The notes under the pieces: model-generated | Seen by the model: only the letters and a program-made list of their open reading frames with translations | The model's database searches: none | What the model was told of the DNA's origin: nothing | Translations under genes and position numbers: made by a program | Shown: positions 1-6,740 of the stretch, in pieces | Numbering within the stretch: position 1 is the stretch's first letter | Layout: the number at the start of each line of letters is the position of its first letter | Assembly: GCA_050299175.1 (NCBI GenBank) | Contig: JBNKVM010000042.1 | Span: forward strand, 1-36,320 | Source: JAPHTQ01 sp050299175 | Lineage (GTDB): Bacteria; Pseudomonadota; Gammaproteobacteria; Thiohalomonadales; Thiohalomonadaceae | Length of the DNA: 36,320 nt | Direction: 5' to 3'

Positions 1-320
1 CTAACTCCCGATCAATTTGGCAATCATCGCCACAGGATTCTGTTCGGCAAGCCCTGACAAACTGATCTTCATCCCTTGGGGAGTAAGAATATCGATGCGC
101 AATGCCGATGGCTCTTGCGGTTGAACTGTCTGTGGTGTGAGCTTGATAAAATCGGATTGAGCCCGAGTTGTCTGGGACGGCTCATTCTGAGCTTGCATTG
201 CAGTTTGCTCATTTGTTTCTGAGTCAGCATCAGTCGCTTGCGAACCTGTGAAGCATCAATGAACTCCGATAGCTTCCGGGCTTCTCGGATCAGCGATTCG
301 GGGATGCGCTCGGCCTGGGA
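1..320 (-). pseudogene. Frameshifted insertion-element accessory/HTH protein remnant
   Basis: Read on the minus strand, two adjacent frames seem to make one small protein. The upstream frame (about 320 to 200) reads AERIPESLIREARKLSEF and then a VRKRLMLTQKQMSKLQ segment that looks like a helix-turn-helix. The downstream frame (198 to 1) continues with a polar linker and a C-terminal beta segment containing LRIDILTPQGMKISLSGL, then a TAG stop at the window edge. An IPESL-type HTH followed by a short beta-strand tail is what I recall of small accessory proteins of IS66- or IS21-associated elements. The frame change near 196-200 and a stop just upstream of the first frame indicate decay. No transposase is seen beside it, but the window ends here. 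The family assignment is from memory and moderate at best. Confidence 0.4.
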
Positions 321-421
321 CGGGGAAAGTCACAGGGGCTTGCCGAACGTTCACCGTTGGAGAGCCAATCCACTCTTTTGTCCAAAACCGAGGTAATCAT
401 ACACTATGAGATGCTGGTCGG

Positions 422-450
422 CGAAAAGGGCGCTTTTCGGTCCTAGACCG
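422..450. promoter_or_regulatory. Two adjacent short hairpins upstream of the Lrp-type regulator
   Basis: A 7-bp perfect stem (CGAAAAG/CTTTTCG, loop of 4) at 422-439 is followed directly by CGGTC-CTA-GACCG at 438-450. They lie about 160 bp before the regulator start. They may be operator or mobile-element sequence. The rest of 322-607 shows no gene. Confidence 0.25.
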
Positions 451-607
451 AAATACTGCGGAAAACTCCCGGTCTGGTGGACTTTGAGTTTTAATCCCGC
501 AGCATACGGAAGCAAGGGCGGTCTAACCAAGGTCGAAACAGGTTGAAGAGTGCTTGACGATTCGGCAGGAGCTGGATAAATTACAGCAACGGAGAGGGTC
601 AGATGTT

Positions 608-1099
608 ATGACATTACACAAACTGGATCGAATTGACATCAACATACTTGCACAACTGCAATGTAACGGCAGGATGACGAATATCAATCTGGCTGAAGCC
701 GTTGCGTTGTCTCCGAGTCCGTGTCTGGCGCGAGTCAAACGTCTCGAAAAAGGCGGTTACATCATCAGCTATAACGCCCACGTTGATGTCAGGAAGCTGG
801 GGCAGACGGCGACTGTCTTCACGGAGATCACGCTAACTGGCCATCATAAGGAAAATTTCGCCAAATTTGAAAAAAAGATCCGCAACATCGATGAAATAAT
901 CGAGTGTCATATGATCAGCGGCGGATACGATTACCTGCTAAAGTTTGTTACGCGGGACATCATGCACTATCAAACCCTGATGGAAGATATCCTTGAAAAG
1001 GATTTCGGTATCGAAAAATATTTCACTTACGTCGTGCTTAAAACGCCCATAGAGAAAAAGCAGTATCCGATCGATAAGCTGATCACCCTGGATAAATAA
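608..1099 (+). CDS. Lrp/AsnC family transcriptional regulator (copy 1)
   Basis: The 163-residue protein has the usual length and layout of the Lrp/AsnC family. An N-terminal winged HTH (LDRIDINILAQLQCNGR, then LAEAVALSPSPCLARVKRLE as the recognition region) is followed by a RAM/AsnC ligand-binding domain with the family signature SGGYDYLLK near residue 105. I chose the ATG at 608 because GGAGAGG lies about 10 bases upstream and because it matches the start of the paralogue at 17069. The two proteins align end to end (for example IECHMISGGYDYLLK against VECYNVSGGYDYLLK), so they are duplicated or co-inherited regulators. Such proteins usually sense amino acids and control adjacent catabolic genes. 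The minus-strand aminotransferase/dehydrogenase operon or the central cluster are the obvious candidate targets, which is inference. Confidence 0.9.
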   Translation: MTLHKLDRIDINILAQLQCNGRMTNINLAEAVALSPSPCLARVKRLEKGGYIISYNAHVDVRKLGQTATVFTEITLTGHHKENFAKFEKKIRNIDEIIECHMISGGYDYLLKFVTRDIMHYQTLMEDILEKDFGIEKYFTYVVLKTPIEKKQYPIDKLITLDK

Positions 1100-1100
1100 C

Positions 1101-1126
1101 GGTAAATCGCAAACGCTTTGGGTATA
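1101..1126 (-). repeat. Solo copy of the inverted-repeat end of the 35.2-kb element
   Basis: These 26 bases match the terminal repeat of the element at 35156-35366 at 23 of 26 positions by eye, including the run TATACCCAAAGCGTTTG. The repeat begins two bases after the stop codon of the Lrp gene. Its TATACCC end lies exactly where the TonB-receptor remnant stops looking like receptor sequence. No partner repeat was found nearby, so it is a solo end. Confidence 0.6.
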
Positions 1127-1405
1127 GCGTTCATCGAACAGATTGTTAATGTCGAGAGAAAACTTGAATTTCTCTGTTGACGCGTACGAAGCCGTGAGTC
1201 CCGCTACCGTATAGTCCGGTAGCTCAAAAGAGGGAACACCCGTTCCACCAAAAAAAATTTTACCTGAAGCGCCCAGCTCCGGGTCGCTGGAAAAGCCTTT
1301 AAAAGAAGTCTCTCGATAGCTTAATCCAGCGAGCATATCCCATTTTTCATTGATTTTTTATAGATCACTTTCAAGGACCGTCACGCTTTGCGGCAGGTAA
1401 TTCAC
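1127..1405 (-). pseudogene. Internally deleted TonB-dependent siderophore receptor remnant
   Basis: Three pieces of a TonB receptor follow each other in one reading frame. At about 1405-1364 the frame reads NYLPQSVTVLESDL, the start of a plug domain, then a TAA stop. At about 1345-1260 it reads LAGLSYRETSFKGFSSDPEL, a mid-barrel segment. At about 1225-1127 it reads LPDYTVAGLTASYASTEKFK and SLDINNLFDER, the end of a barrel. The intact receptor at 30698-32821 has matching pieces (SLPQAVQILDSDLL, LAGLGYRESSFKGYSADTEL, LPSYTLVSLFGSYSPMDKLK, IDNLFDEEY) spread over hundreds of residues. The remnant therefore arose from a related receptor by at least two large internal deletions. It abuts the ALDH stop codon on one side and the inverted-repeat end at 1101-1126 on the other. 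Confidence 0.85.
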
Positions 1406-2889
1406 GCTAACTCTCCCTGGCAAAGATACTTGATGTGCAGGTAATCGTCCAGGCCGTAGCGGGATCCTTCGCGCCCGTAGCCCGACTCCTTGATGCCGCC
1501 GAACGGGGCCGCTTCGCTTGCCACCACCCCTTCATTGATGCCGATGACGCCCGCTTCCAGCAACGCTGAGACCCGCGAGATGCGTTTCAGGTCTTCGGAG
1601 TAGAAATAGGCTGCCAGCCCAAAGGGCGTGTCATTGGCCTGTCGTATCGCTTCGTCCTCGTCGGTGAAACGGAACAGGGGGGCGATGGGGCCGAAAGTCT
1701 CCTCGCGAAACAGTGCCATGTCGCGAGTCGCTTCGCTGAGCACCGTGGGCGCGTAGTAGTAGGGGCCGTTGGCGATTTCGTTACGCAGCGGTTGACCGCC
1801 GGTCAGCAGGGTGGCGCCTTGTGCCAATGCGTCCTGTACGTGGCGGTCGATCTTTTCCACCGCGCGCTCGTTGATCATCGGACCTATCTCGGAGTCTTCC
1901 CGGGTGGCAGGGCCGACACGCAAGGCTTCGATGCGGGCTGTCAACCGCTCGGCAAAGCGATCGTAGATGCCGTCCTGTACATAGATCCGGTTCGGACTTA
2001 CGCAGGTCTGGCCGCTGTTGCGGAATTTACCACGCACCAGTCCGTCCACGGCCGCATCGAGATCGGCATCGTCGAACACGATAAAGGGGGCATTGCCTCC
2101 CAGTTCCAGGGACAGTTTTTTCAGGGTGTCAGCGGACTCGCGGGCCAGGTGCTTGCCTACCGGAGTCGAGCCGGTGAAGGTGATCTTGCGCACGCGCGGG
2201 TCCCGCAGCCAGACGCCGACAGTCTCAGGGGTGGTTTCGCGCGATGCGGTGACGATATTGACCACACCGGGGGGAAAGCCGGCCTCTGCGATCAGTTTGA
2301 CCAGCGCCAATGCTGTCAACGGTGTGTCTTCTGCTGGCTTGGCGATCACCGTACAGCCGGCGGCGAGCGCCGGGGCTATCTTGCGGGCGATCATCGCCAG
2401 CGGGAAATTCCACGGTGTAACCGCCGCTACCACGCCCACTGGCTCCTTGACCACCATTTGTTTTTTGCCGGGAATCAACGGCGGTAGCAGATCACCGTAG
2501 ACGCGCACGGCTTCCTCGGCGAACCACTCCACGTAAGCCGCGCCGTAGGCGACTTCACCGCGTGCTTCACCCAGGGGCTTGCCCTGTTCGCGGGACATGA
2601 GTCTGGCAAGGTCCTCGCCGTTGGCCAGGATCAGGGCGTGCCAGCGTTTCAACAATTGCGCGCGTTCGCGTGCGTTGCGGGCCCGCCAGTTCGGAAAGGC
2701 GGCATGCGCCGCTTCCAAAGCCTGCAAGGCATCGGTGGCATTGCTGTCGGGGACGCGAGCGAAAACGGTGCCATCGGCCGGATCGCTGACGTCGTAGCAG
2801 CGGGCGCCAAACGCCTCGCACCATTCGCCGGCGATGAAGTTTCGCGTGCATTGTAAATCGGAGCGATCCAGAGTGAGTGGGAAGGTCAT
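1402..2889 (-). CDS. gabD: NAD(P)-dependent succinate-semialdehyde dehydrogenase-type aldehyde dehydrogenase
   Basis: The 495-residue protein is a full-length class I aldehyde dehydrogenase. It has the cofactor-site motif PWNFPLAM near residue 160, FTGSTPVGK, the catalytic glutamate region LELGGNAPFIVFDDADLD, and the catalytic cysteine Cys296 in FRNSGQTCVSPNR. The latter two stretches are characteristic of the GabD subgroup, which oxidises succinate semialdehyde or related omega-semialdehydes to the acid. It is the third gene of a minus-strand operon after an aminotransferase and a malate/tartrate-type dehydrogenase, with only 3 bases between it and the preceding stop. The order fits transamination of an omega-amine to a semialdehyde that this enzyme oxidises. 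The true substrate could be a hydroxylated or longer semialdehyde; GabD is the family call, not a proven specificity. Confidence 0.88.
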   Translation of the reverse strand: MTFPLTLDRSDLQCTRNFIAGEWCEAFGARCYDVSDPADGTVFARVPDSNATDALQALEAAHAAFPNWRARNARERAQLLKRWHALILANGEDLARLMSREQGKPLGEARGEVAYGAAYVEWFAEEAVRVYGDLLPPLIPGKKQMVVKEPVGVVAAVTPWNFPLAMIARKIAPALAAGCTVIAKPAEDTPLTALALVKLIAEAGFPPGVVNIVTASRETTPETVGVWLRDPRVRKITFTGSTPVGKHLARESADTLKKLSLELGGNAPFIVFDDADLDAAVDGLVRGKFRNSGQTCVSPNRIYVQDGIYDRFAERLTARIEALRVGPATREDSEIGPMINERAVEKIDRHVQDALAQGATLLTGGQPLRNEIANGPYYYAPTVLSEATRDMALFREETFGPIAPLFRFTDEDEAIRQANDTPFGLAAYFYSEDLKRISRVSALLEAGVIGINEGVVASEAAPFGGIKESGYGREGSRYGLDDYLHIKYLCQGELA

Positions 2890-2892
2890 GCT

Positions 2893-4059
2893 TTATGTTC
2901 TCCTGATCGTTGTTTTGGGGACAGTTGATTCGGGGACAGTTGTTTCGGGGACAGTTGATTTGGCGACGCAAGCGGCGATCGCCTCCCCCATTTCTGTAGT
3001 CGATGCGCTACCCCCGAGATCCCGGGTACGGGGACCCGATGCCAGTACGCTCTCGATCGCCGCGACTATGGCATCGTGAGCGCTGCGGGCCGGTCCGCGG
3101 CCCTGGCCGAGAAAGTCCAGCATCATGGCGCCGGACCAGATCATGGCAACTGGATTGGCGATGTTACTGCCGTAAATGTCGGGTGCGGAGCCGTGCACTG
3201 GCTCGAACAGCGAGGGAAAATGGCGTTCCGGATTCAGGTTGGCGGAAGGTGCCAGGCCGATGGTTCCTGTGCAGGCCGGCCCCAGGTCGGACAGGATATC
3301 ACCGAACAGGTTAGAGGCGACCACCACATCGAAGCGCTCCGGCTGAAGGACAAAGCGCGCGCACAGGATATCGATGTGCTGCTTATCCCACTCGATATCA
3401 GGGTAATGCAGACGCGCGAGTTCTGCGGCGCGCTCATCCCACCAAGGCATACTGATGGCCATGCCGTTGCTTTTGGTGGCTACCGTGAGGTGTTTGCGCG
3501 ACCTTCGGCGGGCCAGATCGAAGGCGAACTTCATCACTCGTTCCGTGCCCTGGCGTGTGAAAACCGACTGCTGCATCACGACCTCTCGGGGCGTACCTTC
3601 AAACATGATCCCGCCCACCGAAGAGTATTCGCCCTCCGTATTTTCCCGCACGATCATGAAATCGATATCGCCCGGGCCGCGACCGGCGAGGGGGCAGGGG
3701 ACGCCGGCGAAGGTCCGCACTGGTCGCAGGTTGATGTACTGGTCGAATTCGCGGCGAAACTTGAGGATTGATCCCCACAGGGAGATGTGATCGGGGACGG
3801 TTTCCGGCCAGCCCACAGCACCGAAGTAGATGGCGTCCACGCCGGACAATTGCGCCTTCCAGTCGTCGGGCATCATTTGGCCGTGCTCGGCGTAATAGTC
3901 GCAACTGGCCCAGTCGATAGAGGTGTATTCCAGCGGGATACCGAAACGCTCCGCTGCGGCGTCGAGCACACGCAGCCCTTCGGGCATCACCTCTTTGCCG
4001 ATGCCGTCCCCTGGAATCAGTGCGATTTTGAACGGTCTCGTCATGGAGAAATTCGTCAT
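2893..4059 (-). CDS. D-malate/tartrate dehydrogenase (isopropylmalate dehydrogenase family)
   Basis: The 388-residue protein belongs to the beta-decarboxylating dehydrogenases (LeuB/Icd/TtuC/DmlA). It shows the start IALIPGDGIGKEV, the substrate-loop ENTEGEYS, the metal-binding SNLFGDILSDLG, and the cofactor region EPVHGSAPDIYGSNIANP. The overall pattern resembles tartrate dehydrogenase/D-malate dehydrogenase (TtuC/DmlA) more than LeuB, so the substrate is probably a 2-hydroxy-dicarboxylate oxidised and decarboxylated with NAD. The ATG at 4059 is one base after the aminotransferase stop, implying translational coupling; MTRPFKIAL at 4044 is an alternative start. The C-terminus is odd: after AACVAKS it carries the repeated tail TVPETTVPESTVPKTT, encoded by a 15-bp tandem repeat that is probably foreign DNA captured in frame. 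Confidence 0.85.
   Translation of the reverse strand: MTNFSMTRPFKIALIPGDGIGKEVMPEGLRVLDAAAERFGIPLEYTSIDWASCDYYAEHGQMMPDDWKAQLSGVDAIYFGAVGWPETVPDHISLWGSILKFRREFDQYINLRPVRTFAGVPCPLAGRGPGDIDFMIVRENTEGEYSSVGGIMFEGTPREVVMQQSVFTRQGTERVMKFAFDLARRRSRKHLTVATKSNGMAISMPWWDERAAELARLHYPDIEWDKQHIDILCARFVLQPERFDVVVASNLFGDILSDLGPACTGTIGLAPSANLNPERHFPSLFEPVHGSAPDIYGSNIANPVAMIWSGAMMLDFLGQGRGPARSAHDAIVAAIESVLASGPRTRDLGGSASTTEMGEAIAACVAKSTVPETTVPESTVPKTTIRRT
2917..2961. repeat. Three tandem 15-bp units (GGGGACAGTTG core)
   Basis: The core GGGGACAGTTG occurs at 2917, 2932 and 2947, exactly 15 bases apart, separated by ATTC, TTTC and ATTT. The array lies inside the 3' end of the dehydrogenase gene and encodes its TVPxx-repeat tail. 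A GGGGACAGTT motif recurs in REP-like mobile sequences of many proteobacteria, as I recall it. Confidence 0.85.
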
Positions 4060-4060
4060 A

Positions 4061-5440
4061 TCAGGCCACCTCTTCGCGCACGTCTTTTTCATCGAGCACA
4101 GTATCCAGTGTGCGCTTCAGTCGCTCAAACAGGAGATCGAAATCTTGCGCCCGATAGCAAAGTGCGGGCGCAAACCCGAGAATATTGTCACCGAAGGCGC
4201 GGAATATGAGGCCGTTGCGATAAGCCTCCTGAGTAATTCGCTCGTGCAGAGCCAGGGCAGGATCGAAACGGCGTTTGGTCTCCTTGTCGGCGACCAGTTC
4301 TAGTGCACCCAGCAATCCGAGCTGGCGGGCGTCGCCCACCAGGGGATGATCCGTCAACGCCTGCAGCCCCTGCTCGAAGCGGGGTGCCTGGGCCACGCCG
4401 TTGGCGAGCAAGCCGCCTTCCTCGTACAGGCGCAGCACTTCCAGCGCGATCGCCGCGCTGACCGGGTGTGCCGAGTAAGTCTGTCCGTGGCCGGTGGGGA
4501 TGTCAATCGGCCCGCCGTCGGCGATGCCTGTGTAGATGGCGTCGGAAAACATCACCGCACCCATGGGGGCATACCCGGAGGTCAGGCCTTTGGCGACAGT
4601 CATCAAGTCGGGCTCAACGCCTTCCGCTTCACAGGCGAACATGGGGCCGGTGCGGCCAAATCCGGTGATCACTTCGTCGACCACCAGCAGGATATCCAGT
4701 TCGCGACAGGTGTCGCTGATGGCCTTGAGCCAGCCTTTGGGCGGAACGATAACGCCGCCGGAGCCGATCACCGGTTCGCAAAAGAAGGCGGCTACATTTT
4801 CGGCTCCGAGCTCGTTCACCCTGGCTCGCAGGGCATCGACCGAGGCGGCGATGATCGCCTGCGGGTCGTCGCCCACCTCGCTGCGATAGGGATAGGGGCA
4901 AGGGATGTGGTGTTGATGGCTTTGAGGGACATCGAAGTTGTGGTGAAACGCGGGCAAGCCGGTCAGCCCCGAGCCGAGCGAGGAGGAGCCGTGGTAACCC
5001 CGCTCCATCGCGATCAGTTGTTTTTTCCGGGGCTTGCCGATGGAGTTGTAGTAATGGGTGATATAGCGGATCGCGGAGTCGATGGCATCGGAGCCGCCGA
5101 GAGTGAAATAGACGTGTTGCAGCGAGGCCGGCGCCAGTTCGATGAGCTTCGCCGCCAGGCGAATGGCCGGTTCGGATCCGTAGCTGAAGTAGCCCGTGGC
5201 GTAGGGGAGCCGGGCCATTTGTTCGGTGGCAGCGCGCACGACGCTTTCCTGGCCGTAGCCCGCGTTGACACACCACAATCCGGAGAATGCATCGAGCAGT
5301 TCGTTGCCCGCCTGGTCGCGCAGATAAGCACCCCGACCCGATTCCAGGACGGTCACGCCCTTGCGTTCATGGGCGCGGAAGTTTGTGACCGGATGAACCA
5401 AGTGGTTTCGATCCATGGCGATCAATTGTGGGTTGGACAT
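4061..5440 (-). CDS. Class III omega-aminotransferase (SpuC/beta-alanine-pyruvate type)
   Basis: The 459-residue protein is a fold-type I, class III PLP aminotransferase. It has the N-terminal HLVHPVTNFRAHE, the PLP-phosphate region GGSDAIDSAIR, GYHGSSSLG, the cofactor aspartate in LLVVDEVITGFGRTG, and the Schiff-base lysine at about residue 284 in TVAKGLTSGYAPMG. This pattern matches putrescine- or omega-amino-acid:pyruvate aminotransferases. I chose ATG 5440 (MSNPQLIAMDRN) because an ACAGGA ribosome site precedes it. It is the first gene of a three-gene minus-strand operon, followed one base later by the malate/tartrate dehydrogenase. It probably moves a terminal amino group to pyruvate and leaves a semialdehyde for the GabD-type enzyme. 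Diamine and omega-amino-acid substrates cannot be separated from sequence alone. Confidence 0.88.
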   Translation of the reverse strand: MSNPQLIAMDRNHLVHPVTNFRAHERKGVTVLESGRGAYLRDQAGNELLDAFSGLWCVNAGYGQESVVRAATEQMARLPYATGYFSYGSEPAIRLAAKLIELAPASLQHVYFTLGGSDAIDSAIRYITHYYNSIGKPRKKQLIAMERGYHGSSSLGSGLTGLPAFHHNFDVPQSHQHHIPCPYPYRSEVGDDPQAIIAASVDALRARVNELGAENVAAFFCEPVIGSGGVIVPPKGWLKAISDTCRELDILLVVDEVITGFGRTGPMFACEAEGVEPDLMTVAKGLTSGYAPMGAVMFSDAIYTGIADGGPIDIPTGHGQTYSAHPVSAAIALEVLRLYEEGGLLANGVAQAPRFEQGLQALTDHPLVGDARQLGLLGALELVADKETKRRFDPALALHERITQEAYRNGLIFRAFGDNILGFAPALCYRAQDFDLLFERLKRTLDTVLDEKDVREEVA

Positions 5441-5879
5441 AATCAATTTCCTGTAAATATTCACACAGAGACGGCGACTCTTATTCGCCAAAACCTTGAA
5501 ATGTGAAAGCGCTGCATCTTGAGCCGATACCCGCTTATTCTCCTTGCTATGGTAACGGCATGGACACAGTGGGTGATTTCGAAGAGCGGCAACTGCTCAG
5601 CGTATAATTCCATATTGCCGGCCGGCTGCGGTACTTGATGCTGCGACTGGCGCCAGGCGGGGAGGGCTCCTAACGAATTTGGCAAACCGGACGGTAGCAT
5701 ATGCTGCATCCACCTGTGAAAACGATGCTTCTTGCGGTTTCAGCCCTCTGCATTGGAAACATCGCTTTATGCTTACGTGCTTAAATAGTGAATGTCCCAA
5801 TTCAGTAGCATGTCTCAAGAGCGCTATTTACACCGGGCCGAAGTTTACGACCAAATCCGAACAACGGGAAAACCAACTC
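5441..5879. other. Divergent intergenic region without a gene
   Basis: About 440 bases separate the minus-strand aminotransferase operon from the plus-strand HAD gene. I see no conserved coding segment on either strand and no clear palindromic operator. It must hold the promoters for both directions, but I could not place them with confidence. Confidence 0.5.
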
Positions 5880-6551
5880 ATGAGCAGATTTACACCCAAG
5901 TACATTACCTTTGATTGCTACGGCACTTTGACCAATTTCCGCATGGGGGCCATGACCCGCGAAATATTCGCCGACCGCATTCCTGCTGAACAGATGGAGC
6001 AGTTTGTCAAAGACTATGCGGCCTATCGGCTTGATGAAGTGCTGGGTGCCTGGAAGCCCTACGAGGAGGTGCTTTACAGCGCGGTGCTGCGTACCTGTAA
6101 GAAATGGAAGCTAGAATTTAACGAAGACGAGGCGCGGAGCTACTACGAAGCCGTTCCGACCTGGGGGCCGCACCCAGACGTACCGGAAGGTCTTTCCAAA
6201 GTCGCGAAGGAAATCCCTCTGGTGATCCTGTCGAACGCCTCTGATGACCAGATCCAGCACAATGTGGACAAGCTCGGAGCGCCGTTCGCGCACATCTTCA
6301 CCGCCCAGCAAGCCCAGGCCTACAAACCCCGCCTCCAGGCTTGGGAATACATGTTCGACCAACTCGGCTGCGGTCCGGAAGAGATGATGCATGTTTCCTC
6401 CAGCTTCCGCTACGATCACATGTCCGCCTGTGATCTGGGTTATGGTGCACGCGTGTACGTCAATCGCAACCACGAGCCGTCGCTGCTGCCACATTACGCG
6501 ACTCACGAGATTAAGGACATCGGCGGCCTGCCCGCAATTGTCGGTCTGTGA
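5880..6551 (+). CDS. HAD superfamily protein, type II haloacid dehalogenase-like (copy 1)
   Basis: The 223-residue protein has the fold signature of type II L-2-haloacid dehalogenases. These are the nucleophile Asp12 in ITFDCYGT, motif II LVILSNASD, the lysine in YKPR, and motif III HVSSSFRYD. In characterised dehalogenases the last motif is SSNxxD; here Phe176 stands at the catalytic-Asn position (Asn177 of L-DEX numbering). Haloacid dehalogenation is therefore doubtful and hydrolysis of another C-O or phosphate bond is possible. The ATG at 5880 gives the family N-terminus just before the nucleophile strand, and matches copy 2 at 13926. It is followed by the start of a lost FAD oxidoreductase gene, then the ABC importer, so it probably heads that operon. 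The specific reaction is unknown. Confidence 0.85.
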   Translation: MSRFTPKYITFDCYGTLTNFRMGAMTREIFADRIPAEQMEQFVKDYAAYRLDEVLGAWKPYEEVLYSAVLRTCKKWKLEFNEDEARSYYEAVPTWGPHPDVPEGLSKVAKEIPLVILSNASDDQIQHNVDKLGAPFAHIFTAQQAQAYKPRLQAWEYMFDQLGCGPEEMMHVSSSFRYDHMSACDLGYGARVYVNRNHEPSLLPHYATHEIKDIGGLPAIVGL

Positions 6552-6575
6552 TCCGCCCGGTGTGTGAGTAAAACG

Positions 6576-6740
6576 ATGAAACTCGAATCCTATTGGCTTG
6601 ACACGGCACCCGCGGTTACCGGTGCCGAGGCGGGGGACGTGCACGCACGCGAGGACGTCGTCGGGCGCGCCCGAGGGAGGTGCTGCCGATTTAAACTGAA
6701 TAAACAGGTAAGTGGGATAATAGGTGCGGGGAATATATGA
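6576..6740 (+). pseudogene. 5' remnant of a PuuB-like FAD oxidoreductase gene
   Basis: An open frame of 54 codons begins MKLESYWLDTAP, nearly the same as the first residues of the intact FAD oxidoreductase at 18986 (MKLSSYWLDTAP). Weak similarity continues to a DVV that matches the start of the dinucleotide-binding strand (DVVVVGAG in the intact gene). At that point the sequence enters a perfect 14-bp palindrome (6661-6674), the similarity ends, and the frame runs on to a stop overlapping the binding-protein start as ATGA. The rest of the roughly 420-codon gene is missing. The fragment shows that a HAD gene was once followed directly by this FAD oxidase. It could still be translated as a short peptide that couples translation into the importer genes, which is inference. 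Confidence 0.8.

Noticed and set aside
4346..5506. Plus-strand open frame of about 386 codons opposite the aminotransferase
   Set aside because: Antisense shadow of a well-conserved class III aminotransferase with no motifs of its own.
5880..6551. Calling the HADs haloacid dehalogenases
   Set aside because: The catalytic Asn is replaced by Phe in both copies, so only the fold is claimed.
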